Positions 25,288 through 36,663 of a DNA stretch of 64,000 bases are shown one piece after another. The notes beneath the pieces are model-generated. The model saw only the letters and a list, made by a program, of their open reading frames with translations. It was not told the DNA's origin and did no database searches. The DNA lies in NCBI GenBank assembly GCA_905339295.1, contig CAJPFI010000026.1, positions 1 to 64,000 of the forward strand. Direction: 5' to 3'. Made by a program: the position numbers and the translations under genes. The DNA is from Burkholderiales bacterium. Lineage in GTDB: Bacteria > Pseudomonadota > Gammaproteobacteria > Burkholderiales > Casimicrobiaceae. Each line of letters begins with the position of its first letter. Within the stretch, counting starts at the first letter, position 1.

Positions 25288-28200
25288 CCGGCTCTTCGCC
25301 GATCATCCGCGCGAGCCGATCGCGCCGCGACGGCGGCGGATGCCCGCTCGGTTCGCCTCTCGAGGCAGGTCAGGCCGTTGTTGTGGGCGAAGCGCTCGGC
25401 GACCCGCCAATGCCGGTTCCGCGCCAGGAACTCGTCGATCGCCGCCTGCAGCCCGGGCCGCCGCCCGTCCTCGCCCACCTCGCCGTACGTGGTCGTGTCG
25501 TGCAGGAGGATGTACTTGCGCGACTTGTTGCCGTGCCGGTCGAGCTCGGCCCGCAACTGGTCGTACGTGTGGACCGTGTCGATGAACAGGAGGTCGGTCG
25601 GCTCGATGTCGACGTCGAGCACGTCGCGCTGGACGAAGTCGAACGCGATCCCGTAGTCGCGGGCGACGGCCTCGACGTCGTCGACGCGCGGCGAGCGGTG
25701 AACGTCGTAGCACACCGCCTTGCCGGGCCGGCCGGCCAGGAGCGACCACGTGGACACGACGTCCCGCACCCCCATCTCGGTGACGTGCGACGCCTCGGCC
25801 GCGAACCGCTTGAGCGTTTCCAGGTGCTCGGTGATGTCGCCGGCGGTCGCGACGTTCCGCCGGTGCCTCGCGAGGATGCGGTCGGCCTTCAGGTGGCCGA
25901 GCGGGTCCGCGGGGTCGGCCATCCACCGCCTCGCGCGCTCGGGCTCCTCGGGAATGGTCGCGAGCACGTGGTCGAAGATCGAAGCTTGATACGCGACGGC
26001 GCAAGGCGGGTTCGCCTCGGACGTCGACGCGAACGCGGACACGCTCCAACCCTCGGCGCCTGACGCGGCGACGCGGCCTCGAGCGTGTTCGTCCGCGAGC
26101 GCGCGCTCGAGGTCGACCGCGTTCTCGACGATCAGGACGTTTCGCAGCCCCTGGCGCTTCGCGCGCTCGACGATCCGGCGATGCGCGAGGACGCGCTCGA
26201 GGGCGAGCGCATCGTCGTCGGCTGGCGCGCTCGCCGCGAACGCCGGCGTGACGACGCGGTCGCCGATGCCGAGGCGCTCGAACGCCGTGCGCTCGTCGGA
26301 CGGGCTCGTGCGCGACGCATCGGCGCCGGGCCACGCGTAGACCGCGTCGAACACGAACAGCGGGCTCGCGATCTCCGCGTCGATCCGCGCCTTGTACGCC
26401 GCCATCTCGCGCTCGCCGAGGAGCTCGGCGAAGTGCGCCTCGACCGGCGCACGATCGAGGCCGAGCTCGTGGTGGCCGATCGCGTAGTTGCGGACGCGTT
26501 GGAACCAGTTCGCTGTGTACGGGATGCCCAGCGGGCGGTGGAAGCGATGCAGCCAGCGCAGGAACGGGAGGCAGAGCGTCCTCGCGCCGGCCTGGCGGAA
26601 TTTCGCGTGCAGGTAGCCTTCCTCGCCGCCGAAGCCGCGGAAGCGCGGATTGAAGCCGGGCCAGGCGTCGCGCCGGCACGCGAAAACGCCCAGTCCCTGC
26701 ATCGGAATGTCGAACGCGGGCGCGTCGGCGTGCTGGCCGCGGGGATCCGTGGACCACGTGCCGTACATGCCCTGGCGCCAGACCGGCTCGAAATGCGTCG
26801 AGAGATTGCTGAGGTCGTCGTAGAGCAACGGCCCCTGAAGCAGGTCGCGGCAGCCGGGGTCGGCATCGAAGTAGTCGAGCAGTCGCTTCAACGCGCCGGG
26901 AACGACGAACACGTGGCAGTCCATGACCAGCACGTAGTCGGCGTTGGCCTCGCGAAAGATGAGGTCGCGGGTGGCCGTGCCGCGTATCTCGCCTTCGGGA
27001 ACGTAGCGGTAATTGGGAATCCAGGCGTCGAGGCCCTTGAGCCCCTCGGCGCACTTGCCGGCCGGATGGTTGTCGACGACGACGATCTCGACCTGATCGG
27101 CGACCTCGGGGTGGAAGAGCCGGATCGCCTGGACCGAGAAATAGACGCCGTCGTAGTCGTCGTACGTCGCCATTCCGATGCAAAGCTTGCGACGTTCTCG
27201 CCGCGGCGTCGCCGCATAGGCCGGCGGCGACGCGTTCGAGGGCGTCGCGGCACGCGGTTCCGCGGGCGTCGGCGCCGCGGGGGCGGCCGCGTCGCGCTGC
27301 TGCAACGCGACGCGGCGCAAGTCGTCGATCTCGCGCGCGAACGCCGGCGCGAGCTCGCGCTCGTCGGCGATTCGCGCCTCGGCGTGCGCGACGACGTCGG
27401 CGTGGCGACCCAGCGCGAGCAGCGCACGCAGGTACAGGACGTCGGCTTCTCCGCGATAGGCGTCGTGCTCGACGTGGAACGCGCGATCCTCGAGGGGCGT
27501 CGCCAGGGCGGCGCGTGCGATGTCCAGCGCGGTCTCGTGGCGACCGTCCCGCAGGCAGCGCCGCGCGATGCGCAGCAGCGGTTCCGCCTTGGTCGGGCGA
27601 CGGTCGTAAGCCGCGAAATACGCCTCGACCACCAGCGGCGTCGCGAACCCGTGGTCGTCGAGCATGCGCGCCGCCTGGTAAAGCGCGTACCACGTGCGCG
27701 CCGCGTCGCCGCCGAGATCGGCGCAGCGCCGGTAGGCGCGCAGCGCAGCCGCGCGATCGCCGCTGGCGGCCTGCGCCTCCGCCAACGCCAGCGTCAGGTC
27801 GCCGTCGTCGGAATCGTCGAGCAAGGCGTTCTCCAGGCGCAGGAGGTCCCGCCGACGCGCGGCCTCGTCGCTACGCTGCGCTTCGACGTCCACCCGCACG
27901 ACCGCCGGTTCCTCGGGGACGCTCCGCTGCCACCCGTGAAGCGTGTAGATGCGCCGCGTCTCGTCGTCCATGCGCGCGCCGGTCGCCTCGACCCGCTCGA
28001 ACGGCATCTCCCCGAGCTCGCGCCACAGGTTCGCGTAGCCCTCGTCGCCCGTCTGGCTGCCGTTGTACGGCCCGCGGCCCCATCGATACACGTAGCTCGG
28101 ACCGTGGCGATGGGCGACGGGCGCGAGGTCCGGGTGAACGACCGCGGCGCGCTCGGCGCAGCGCGCGCCCATCCGCTGGTCGAATCCGAGGCCGTCGTCC

Positions 28201-28673
28201 TCGTCGTAGCCGCGCAGCGATTCGAACAGCGAGCGCGTGTATGCCCAGGACGCGTGGAATCGACCGGCCGCGCTTTCCACCTGCGTCCGTCCTCGTGGCA
28301 GGCCGTAGGTCGACAGCACGCGAGTGGGGGCGAAGAACGCCTCCGCGCTGCCCGAGCCGGCGGCCTCGGCGATCGCGGCGAGGTGGTGGGGAAGGTAGAT
28401 GTCGTCGTCTTCCCAGATCGCGAGGATGTCGGCCTCGGGCGCGCACGCGGCCAGCGCGTTCAGCTTCGCCGGGAGATTCGCGTAGCGATGCGGCCTCGAC
28501 AGGAGCCGCCAGCCTTCGGCCGGACGATCCTGCGCGGCGTGCTGGCCGGCATCGTCCAGGATGAGCAGGAGCTTGTGCGGATGCGTCTGCGCGACGAAGC
28601 AGGCGATCGCGTTCCGCAGGTGCTCCGGCCGCTTGTAGGTCGGGCACAGGCACGCGATCAGGGGACGGGGCAT
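25284..28673 (-). CDS. Multi-module glycosyltransferase / TPR / methyltransferase protein
   Basis: A 1129-residue cytoplasmic-looking fusion, read N to C. A family 2 glycosyltransferase (residues about 1-235) starts PLIACLCPTYKRPEHL, with acidic metal motif EDDD at 88-91. A TPR-like helical region spans about 280-450. After an Ala/Pro linker, a second family 2 fold (about 505-740) carries DCH at 585-587 (DxH, not DxD) and a GGEEGYLHAKF acceptor-side motif. Near 825-865 is a segment like GT25 proteins. A Rossmann-type methyltransferase-like domain (about 960-1105) shows TEMGVRD and LLFIDTVHTYDQL. The pieces suggest assembly and O-methylation of a short glycan. Acceptor and sugars are unknown; galE and a Thr-rich protein are the neighbours. 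Single long frame, no break. Confidence 0.8.
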   Translation of the reverse strand: MPRPLIACLCPTYKRPEHLRNAIACFVAQTHPHKLLLILDDAGQHAAQDRPAEGWRLLSRPHRYANLPAKLNALAACAPEADILAIWEDDDIYLPHHLAAIAEAAGSGSAEAFFAPTRVLSTYGLPRGRTQVESAAGRFHASWAYTRSLFESLRGYDEDDGLGFDQRMGARCAERAAVVHPDLAPVAHRHGPSYVYRWGRGPYNGSQTGDEGYANLWRELGEMPFERVEATGARMDDETRRIYTLHGWQRSVPEEPAVVRVDVEAQRSDEAARRRDLLRLENALLDDSDDGDLTLALAEAQAASGDRAAALRAYRRCADLGGDAARTWYALYQAARMLDDHGFATPLVVEAYFAAYDRRPTKAEPLLRIARRCLRDGRHETALDIARAALATPLEDRAFHVEHDAYRGEADVLYLRALLALGRHADVVAHAEARIADERELAPAFAREIDDLRRVALQQRDAAAPAAPTPAEPRAATPSNASPPAYAATPRRERRKLCIGMATYDDYDGVYFSVQAIRLFHPEVADQVEIVVVDNHPAGKCAEGLKGLDAWIPNYRYVPEGEIRGTATRDLIFREANADYVLVMDCHVFVVPGALKRLLDYFDADPGCRDLLQGPLLYDDLSNLSTHFEPVWRQGMYGTWSTDPRGQHADAPAFDIPMQGLGVFACRRDAWPGFNPRFRGFGGEEGYLHAKFRQAGARTLCLPFLRWLHRFHRPLGIPYTANWFQRVRNYAIGHHELGLDRAPVEAHFAELLGEREMAAYKARIDAEIASPLFVFDAVYAWPGADASRTSPSDERTAFERLGIGDRVVTPAFAASAPADDDALALERVLAHRRIVERAKRQGLRNVLIVENAVDLERALADEHARGRVAASGAEGWSVSAFASTSEANPPCAVAYQASIFDHVLATIPEEPERARRWMADPADPLGHLKADRILARHRRNVATAGDITEHLETLKRFAAEASHVTEMGVRDVVSTWSLLAGRPGKAVCYDVHRSPRVDDVEAVARDYGIAFDFVQRDVLDVDIEPTDLLFIDTVHTYDQLRAELDRHGNKSRKYILLHDTTTYGEVGEDGRRPGLQAAIDEFLARNRHWRVAERFAHNNGLTCLERRTERASAAVAARSARADDRRRAG

Positions 28674-28753
28674 GAACGGCCGGATCGGGGTCGACGCGCG
28701 ATCGCCCGGGGCTGCGCGCGTACTCGATCGCGTCGACCTGCCGGGCGCGACCG

Positions 28754-28782
28754 AGTATTCCGGGTTTGCCTGGGCGGGTCAA
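28754..28782 (-). promoter_or_regulatory. Sigma70-type promoter of the glycosyltransferase fusion gene
   Basis: On the minus strand TTGACC (28782 to 28777) and AATACT (28759 to 28754) are 17 bases apart. The start would be near 28747, 74 bases before the ATG. It is back to back with the arsR promoter, the two -35 boxes being 13 bp apart. Confidence 0.6.
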
Positions 28783-28795
28783 GGCGACCGAACGC

Positions 28796-28824
28796 TTGAC
28801 GGCCGGGCCGGCATCGCTTATATT
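28796..28824 (+). promoter_or_regulatory. Strong sigma70-type promoter of arsR-SRPBCC
   Basis: TTGACG (28796-28801), a 17-base spacer and TATATT (28819-28824). Seven bases beyond the -10 lies position 28831, so the transcript is expected to start at or within a base of the ATG at 28832. That predicts a leaderless mRNA. Confidence 0.75.
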
Positions 28825-28825
28825 A

Positions 28826-28837
28826 ACCCATATGGGT
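28826..28837. promoter_or_regulatory. Palindromic putative operator over the arsR start codon
   Basis: ACCCATATGGGT is a perfect 12-bp palindrome centred on the ATG at 28832 and starting two bases after the -10 box. A dimeric winged-helix repressor bound here would block initiation directly, so autoregulation by the ArsR protein is a reasonable inference. Confidence 0.55.
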
Positions 28838-29188
28838 GAACATCAGGCACACCGCCTCGACGCGACGCTGGGCGCGCTCTCGGATCCGACGCGCCGCGCG
28901 ATTCTCGCGCGGCTCGCGAAGTCCGAGGCGCGCGTGACCGACATCGCGTCGGCGTTCCCGATCTCGCTCAACTCGACGTCGAAGCACATCCGCACGCTCG
29001 AGCGCGCGGGGCTCGTCCGCCGCACGATACGCGGGCGGGAGCACGTGCTGGCGCTCGACGCCGCGCCGCTTGCCGAGGCGTCCGCGTGGATCGAACGCTA
29101 CCGGCGGTTCTGGGACGACCGGCTCGCCGCCCTCGACACGCTTGTCACCGGCGGCGCGCCGCCGCCATCACCAAGGAGAAAGCGATGA
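28832..29188 (+). CDS. ArsR-family winged-helix regulator
   Basis: A 118-residue regulator with a central winged helix: LSDPTRRAILARLAKSEARV, then the recognition helix region FPISLNSTSKHIRTLE and the wing VRRTIRGREHVLAL. It lacks the Cys-rich metal sites of metal-sensing ArsR proteins, so another signal is likely. ATG 28832 is set by the HTH start and by a promoter whose -10 ends eight bases earlier; no Shine-Dalgarno exists. It overlaps the next gene by four bases (ATGA). ArsR/SRPBCC pairs of this type are common; the partner is often regulated by, or acts with, the repressor. Its cognate ligand cannot be told from sequence. Confidence 0.88.
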   Translation: MGEHQAHRLDATLGALSDPTRRAILARLAKSEARVTDIASAFPISLNSTSKHIRTLERAGLVRRTIRGREHVLALDAAPLAEASAWIERYRRFWDDRLAALDTLVTGGAPPPSPRRKR

Positions 29189-29628
29189 TCCAGCAGGAAA
29201 CCGCGGAACGCGTCGTCGTGCGGCGCGAGATCGCCGCGAGCGCCGAGGCGATCTTCGACGCGTGGCTCGACCCGAAGGCGCTGGCCGTCTGGATGCGTCC
29301 CGGCACGGCGGCACCCACGACCGCGACCGTGGACGCGCGCGTCGGCGGCCGCTACGAGATCGTCATGCATACGGCGAGCGGCCCGGTCGCGCATCGCGGC
29401 GCATACACGCTGGTCGACCGCCCGCGGCGGCTGGCGTTCACCTGGAACTCGCCCCACGCCGGCGACCGGAATTCGCTCGTGACCGTCGACTTCCTGCCGC
29501 GAGCGGGGGCGACCGAAGTGGTCGTCACGCACGAGCACCTGCCCGATGCCGTGGCCGCGGGCAAGCATCGCGCGGGCTGGACCGAGGTGCTCGAGCAGCT
29601 CGCGCGGTGGCCGGCGGCGATAGGCTGA
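29185..29628 (+). CDS. SRPBCC (AHSA1/START-like) domain protein
   Basis: A 147-residue single-domain protein of the SRPBCC/AHSA1 group: VVRREIAASAEAIFDAWLDP at the start of the helix-grip fold, VWMRPG, VGGRYEIVMH, LAFTWNS, and the closing VTHEHLPD and GWTEVLEQL. The fold makes a deep hydrophobic cavity for a small ligand. It starts at ATG 29185, which overlaps the stop of the ArsR gene, so they are translationally coupled. Upstream in-frame codons belong to the other frame of arsR. Function is unknown; with the ArsR gene it may sense or sequester the inducing compound. Confidence 0.88.
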   Translation: MIQQETAERVVVRREIAASAEAIFDAWLDPKALAVWMRPGTAAPTTATVDARVGGRYEIVMHTASGPVAHRGAYTLVDRPRRLAFTWNSPHAGDRNSLVTVDFLPRAGATEVVVTHEHLPDAVAAGKHRAGWTEVLEQLARWPAAIG

Positions 29629-29668
29629 TGCACGCGGCGACCGCACGCATCCCGGCACCGGCGCGTCT

Positions 29669-32599
<2,931 letters not shown>

Positions 32600-32839
32600 C
32601 GGACCTCCTTCCCGTCGCCGGGGTGTGTCCCGCCCGAAAACGCCGACAGGCTAGGCCAACGCGGCGGGGTGGGCAAGGGGACCGGCGGCGCCGGCCCGAC
32701 GGCGAGGTCCCCGCGAGGGCTGGCCGTGAACCGGGCGCGGGCGGCACGTGCCGCGCGACCTTCGCTCGTGGCGCAGACGACGTTCGCGGGTGCGCGGAAC
32801 TTCCGCATCCGCTCGGGAAGATCCGCCGGCGACGTGCGG

Positions 32840-33334
32840 CTACCGCGGCGTGCGTGGCCGCGGCGCCCGCACCGGCACGACGCGCGTCTCGTCGAACACG
32901 CGCTCGACGCGCGGCAGGTTCCGCACGGCCTCGCCCAGCATGAAGCGCTGCGCTGCGTCGCGCACGCAGCCCTGCAGCGTCACCCACCCCCGCGACGTCG
33001 TGAGCCAGACCGACGAGGTCGCGAAGCGCGTGTCCGCGGCGAGCGCATCGCGCACGGCTTCGTTGATCTCGGGGTCGCGCCGGTAGGCGCCGCCCGGCTC
33101 GCACGTGCCTTCCATCGCGCAGCGCGTGCCGCGCTCGGCGCGCGCGTGCGCGCCGCGCTCGACCTGTTCGCGTGTCAGCATCGGCGGCGATGGCGCGGGG
33201 CAGCGCGGATGGCCGCCGGTCGCCTGCGCGAACGGATCGAGCTGCACGAGGCCGACCGCGGCGGGCGCCGCGGACGCGGGCGACGCCGCTGCCGCCAGCG
33301 GCGCGAGCAGGCACAGGAGCGGACGCAGGAGCAT
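32840..33334 (-). CDS. Exported BON-domain protein
   Basis: A 164-residue protein with a signal peptide (MLLRPLLCLLAPLAAAASP, cleavage likely after ASA) and one C-terminal BON domain of about 65 residues (EINEAVRDALAADTRF, then SRGWVTLQGCV and LPRVERVFDET). BON domains are found in OsmY and other periplasmic proteins and are thought to contact membranes. Two Cys in the middle (TRCAMEGTCEPGG) may form a disulphide, with a third in the BON domain. ATG 33334 is chosen because the signal peptide starts there; the longer frame overlaps the photolyase gene. It starts five bases after the photolyase stop, so both are in one transcript. Confidence 0.82.
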   Translation of the reverse strand: MLLRPLLCLLAPLAAAASPASAAPAAVGLVQLDPFAQATGGHPRCPAPSPPMLTREQVERGAHARAERGTRCAMEGTCEPGGAYRRDPEINEAVRDALAADTRFATSSVWLTTSRGWVTLQGCVRDAAQRFMLGEAVRNLPRVERVFDETRVVPVRAPRPRTPR

Positions 33335-33338
33335 CGCG

Positions 33339-34832
33339 TCAGCGGCCGCGCGCGCGGCCGTAGAGCGCCAGCGCGTCGGCGCGCGCGCGGACATGGTCGA
33401 CGATCGGCGCCGGGTAGTCGCGTCCGATCACGACGCCGCGCGCCTGCTGCAGCGCCGGCGAGAGCGTCCACGGCGCGTGAATCTCGTCCGGCCCGAGCGC
33501 GGAGAGCTCGGGCACATGGCGCCGGATGAACGCGCCGTCGCGATCGAAACGCTCCGACTGCGTCACCGGGTTGAAGATGCGGAACCACGGTTGCGAGTCG
33601 CAGCCGGTCGACGCGGCCCACTGCCAGCCGCCGTTGTTCGACGCGAGGTCGAAGTCGATCAGCGTGTCGGCGAAATGCCGCTCGCCCATCCGCCAGTCGA
33701 CGAGCAGGTCCTTGACGAGGAAGCTCGCGGCGACCATGCGCAGCCGGTTGTGCATGTACCCGGTCCGCGCGAGCTGCCTCATTCCCGCGTCGACGAGCGG
33801 ATAGCCCGTGCGCCCCGCGCGCCATGCGTCGAAGCGCGCGGGGTCGTTCGGGAACGCGAGCGTGTCGAGATCCCGCTTGAACGCGTGTCCGACGACGTGC
33901 GGATGGTGCCACAGGATCTGCGCGTAGAACTCGCGCCAGACGAGCTCGGAGAGCCACGCGGAAGCGCCTTCGCCGCCGGGCTCGAGCGAGCGGGCGTGCG
34001 CGAACGCGGCGAGAACGCGGACCGACACGGTGCCGAAACGCAGATGCACCGAGAGGCCCGACGGCCCGTCGCGCGCGGGAAAGTCGCGCGCCTCGCGGTA
34101 GCGGTGGATGCGCCTTCGGAACGACGCGAAGAGCGCGCGTCCCCCCGACATCCCTGGCGTGACACCCAGCGAGGCGAGGTCGGTGCGGCGAAAGCCGATC
34201 GACTCGAGCGTGGGCACGCCGGCGTCGCGCGAGGAGGATGGCGGTGCCAGGACGCCGGCCGCCGGGGCGACCCGATGCGGGGCGAGATGCGCGGGGGCGA
34301 GCGCCGCGAGCCACGCGCGCCTGTAGGGCGTGAAGACGGAGAACGGCGTCCCCGACCGCGTCAGCACCTCGTCGCGCTCGAAGATCACCCGGTCCTTGTG
34401 GTCGTGGAAGGCGACGCCCTGCTCCCCGAGCGAACGGGCGACCGCCCCGTCGCGGTCCCGCGCCGCAGGCTCGTAGTCGCGGTTCGCGTGGACCGCCGCG
34501 ACACGGAGCTCGCGCGCGAGCGCGGGAATCGCGTCGCGGGCATGGCCGTGAACGACCGCGAGGCCGCCTCCGCGCGCACGGAGGCTCGCGTCGAGCTCGC
34601 GCAGGCTGCCGTCGATGAACTCGACGCGGCGGTCCTCGCGAGCCGGCAGAGCGTCGAGGATCTCGCGGTCGAGGACGAACGCACAATGGACCGGTCCGCC
34701 GTCCTCGATCGCGGCGGCGAGCGCCGCGTGGTCGAAATCGCGAAGGTCGCGCCGGAACCAGACGAGCGATCCCGCGCGGCGCGGGGCCGGCGATGCGGGG
34801 GAGCGGTGCGGGCGGACGGATGGCGGCGGCAT
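33339..34832 (-). CDS. phrB: Deoxyribodipyrimidine photo-lyase
   Basis: The 497-residue product is a DNA photolyase: an N-terminal alpha/beta antenna domain ([17 protein letters not shown]), then the FAD-binding helical domain with [40 protein letters not shown] and [19 protein letters not shown]. These match class I CPD photolyases, which repair cyclobutane pyrimidine dimers in blue light using FADH. The N-terminal 20 residues are extra and Pro/Arg-rich. It is divergent from yqgE and leads into the BON-domain gene. A cryptochrome or 6-4 photolyase cannot be fully excluded, but the length and the [12 protein letters not shown] motif fit the CPD class. Confidence 0.94.
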   Translation of the reverse strand: MPPPSVRPHRSPASPAPRRAGSLVWFRRDLRDFDHAALAAAIEDGGPVHCAFVLDREILDALPAREDRRVEFIDGSLRELDASLRARGGGLAVVHGHARDAIPALARELRVAAVHANRDYEPAARDRDGAVARSLGEQGVAFHDHKDRVIFERDEVLTRSGTPFSVFTPYRRAWLAALAPAHLAPHRVAPAAGVLAPPSSSRDAGVPTLESIGFRRTDLASLGVTPGMSGGRALFASFRRRIHRYREARDFPARDGPSGLSVHLRFGTVSVRVLAAFAHARSLEPGGEGASAWLSELVWREFYAQILWHHPHVVGHAFKRDLDTLAFPNDPARFDAWRAGRTGYPLVDAGMRQLARTGYMHNRLRMVAASFLVKDLLVDWRMGERHFADTLIDFDLASNNGGWQWAASTGCDSQPWFRIFNPVTQSERFDRDGAFIRRHVPELSALGPDEIHAPWTLSPALQQARGVVIGRDYPAPIVDHVRARADALALYGRARGR

Positions 34833-34881
34833 CGGATCGCGATCAAGGCCGGGTCCCGACGGGACCTGGCCGCATGATGCA

Positions 34882-34911
34882 TTGTGCGGGGGGCGGGCGG
34901 ACGATTACAAT
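34882..34911 (+). promoter_or_regulatory. Probable yqgE operon promoter, near-leaderless
   Basis: TTGTGC at 34882-34887, an 18-base spacer and a good -10 TACAAT at 34906-34911. Initiation would fall near 34918, only about three bases before the ATG at 34921. No Shine-Dalgarno is visible. Confidence 0.5.
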
Positions 34912-34920
34912 GCGGCATCG

Positions 34921-35484
34921 ATGGGTGCGACCGTCAACCTCACGCACCACTTCCTGATCGCCATGCCCGCCATGGCCGATCCGCATTTCGCCCACACGCT
35001 CACGTTCGTCTGCGAGCACAACGAGGACGGCGCGCTCGGCATCGTCGTCAACCGGCCGATCGAGATGACGCTCGCGGCGCTGCTCGAGCAGATCGAGGTC
35101 GAGCTGCCCGACTCGGCGCTCGGGCGCTCGCCGGTGCTCTATGGCGGACCGGTGCAGATGGACCGCGGATTCGTGCTGCACCGGCCACTGGGCAACTGGC
35201 AGTCGACGCTCGCGGTGTCCGAGGACCTGGGCCTCACGACGTCGAAGGACATCCTCGAGGCGCTGGCGCGCGGCGACGGTCCGCGCGACGTGCTGGTCTC
35301 GCTCGGCTACGCCGGCTGGTCGGCGGGCCAGCTCGAGGAGGAGCTTGCGCAGAACGCCTGGCTCACGGTCGACGCCGACCCCGACGTGCTGTTCGGCGTG
35401 CCGCCGGAGCGGCGACTTCCGGCCGCGATGTCGCGGCTCGGCATCGACTTCTCGCGCCTTTCCGATGGCGCCGGTCACGCGTAG
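34921..35484 (+). CDS. yqgE: YqgE/AlgH family protein (UPF0301)
   Basis: A 187-residue protein of the YqgE/AlgH family: [29 protein letters not shown] at the N-terminal end is the signature (quoted in part as [13 protein letters not shown] and FVCEHNEDG), then [23 protein letters not shown] and FLGYAGW-like [14 protein letters not shown]. Its biochemical role is unsettled; in Pseudomonas AlgH has been tied to alginate regulation. It is the first gene of a tight cluster with ruvX, pyrR, pyrB and pseudo-pyrC, an order seen widely in beta- and gammaproteobacteria. ATG 34921 is selected by the family start and the promoter position. Its last 20 bases overlap ruvX. Confidence 0.92.
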   Translation: MGATVNLTHHFLIAMPAMADPHFAHTLTFVCEHNEDGALGIVVNRPIEMTLAALLEQIEVELPDSALGRSPVLYGGPVQMDRGFVLHRPLGNWQSTLAVSEDLGLTTSKDILEALARGDGPRDVLVSLGYAGWSAGQLEEELAQNAWLTVDADPDVLFGVPPERRLPAAMSRLGIDFSRLSDGAGHA

Positions 35485-35929
35485 CGCCGTGGCGCGTGGC
35501 GCGACCGCCGACACCGCCGTGCTCGCCTTCGATTTCGGCACCCGCCGCATCGGCGTGGCGGTCGGCGACCTCGCGACGCGCATCGCGCACCCGCTCGCGA
35601 CCATCGAGCGGGAGCGCGAGAGCGATCGCTTCGACGCGATCGAGGCACTCGTCGCCGAGTGGAAGCCCGCGCGGCTCGTCGTCGGGATGCCGGTGCACGC
35701 CGACGGGACGCCGCACGCGACGACGGTTCGCGCGCGACGCTTCGGGCGCCGGCTCGCCGGGCGGACCGGCCTGCCGGTCGAGTTCGCCGACGAGCGGCAC
35801 ACGACGTTCGCCGCTTCCGACGCGCTCGCGCAGGCGGGCGTCACCGGCAGGCGCGCGCGCGAGGTCCGCGATCGCGTCGCGGCGCAGCTGATACTCCAGG
35901 CATGGCTCGATGAGCACGACGGCCGCTGA
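35465..35929 (+). CDS. ruvX: Holliday junction resolvase-like protein RuvX/YqgF
   Basis: A 154-residue RNase H-fold protein: [18 protein letters not shown] carries the first acidic residue, [12 protein letters not shown] the middle strand, and [13 protein letters not shown] the second acidic cluster. YqgF proteins act in 5' pre-16S rRNA maturation and have been proposed as Holliday junction resolvases. ATG 35465 overlaps the yqgE end by 20 bases; a GTG at 35489 in the same frame is an alternative that would remove eight residues. Its own last 20 bases overlap pyrR. Both overlaps imply coupled translation. Confidence 0.92.
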   Translation: MAPVTRSAVARGATADTAVLAFDFGTRRIGVAVGDLATRIAHPLATIERERESDRFDAIEALVAEWKPARLVVGMPVHADGTPHATTVRARRFGRRLAGRTGLPVEFADERHTTFAASDALAQAGVTGRRAREVRDRVAAQLILQAWLDEHDGR

Positions 35930-36443
35930 TCCGCGGCGTGACGCGTTGCCTGACGCCGAGGAGGCGCTCGCCGCGCTCGCCGGGCGCATGCGCGCCGGCG
36001 TCGCGCACGACGCCGCGTTCGTCGGCATCTACTCGGGCGGCGCGTGGCTGGCCGAGCGGCTCGCGGCGCTGGTCCCGGGCGACCATCCGGTCGGCTTCAT
36101 CGACGTCTCGTTCTACCGCGACGACTACGCGTCGAAGGGCCTCAAGGCGGGCGCGCGACGCAGCGATCTGCCGTTCGACGTCGCGGGCGCGACGATCGTG
36201 CTGATCGACGACGTGCTCTACACCGGACGCTCGACGCGCGCCGCGATCAACGAGCTGTTCGACTACGGACGGCCCGCGGCGATCGAGCTCGCGGTGCTGG
36301 TCGACCGCGGCGGCCGCGAGCTTCCGATCGAGCCCACCTACGTCGGCGCGCGCGTCGCCTGCGCGCGCGACCTCTCGATCGTGCTCGCGCGGGACGCGAG
36401 CGGCCGCTTCTCGCTCGGCACCCGGCCCGTGGAGGCCGCGTGA
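35910..36443 (+). CDS. pyrR: Bifunctional pyrimidine regulator / uracil phosphoribosyltransferase PyrR
   Basis: A 177-residue PRTase-fold protein. The PRPP loop is [17 protein letters not shown] near residue 95, the hallmark acid-rich pair plus [22 protein letters not shown] and [17 protein letters not shown] are PyrR features. In Gram-positives PyrR attenuates pyr mRNA and shows weak UPRTase activity; in beta- and gammaproteobacteria it sits just ahead of pyrB, and its RNA-binding role is less clear. No attenuator hairpin with a U-run was found between pyrR and pyrB here. It overlaps ruvX by 20 bases. Confidence 0.93.
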   Translation: MSTTAADPRRDALPDAEEALAALAGRMRAGVAHDAAFVGIYSGGAWLAERLAALVPGDHPVGFIDVSFYRDDYASKGLKAGARRSDLPFDVAGATIVLIDDVLYTGRSTRAAINELFDYGRPAAIELAVLVDRGGRELPIEPTYVGARVACARDLSIVLARDASGRFSLGTRPVEAA

Positions 36444-36663
36444 TCGCCGCATGGCCGCGCGATCGGCGACCCGCCCTTCGGCGGGGAGCGTGCGCGGCGA
36501 GCTTCCCTGGGACGGGCGCGCGCCGGCCGGGGGGGGTGGCGCCTCCCGGGGCAGGATTCGCGCGGCGAGCGTCGGCGGGATGTCGTCCGGCCGCCGGTTT
36601 CCCCCGGCCGGGGCAGGGGAAGCGCGGGCTTCGCGCCGAGGCGGTTCCGGCGGAGCGTCTTCG
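36444..36663. other. GC-rich spacer before pyrB, no gene
   Basis: A 220-bp stretch rich in G/C runs (for example CGGCCGGGGGGGG near 36525 and CCCCCGGCCGGGGCAGG near 36605). It has the look of the GC-rich intergenic repeats seen at 4435, though not the same sequence. Read in the pyrB frame it would add a Gly/Arg/Ala-rich extension, which I treat as untranslated. Confidence 0.5.
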
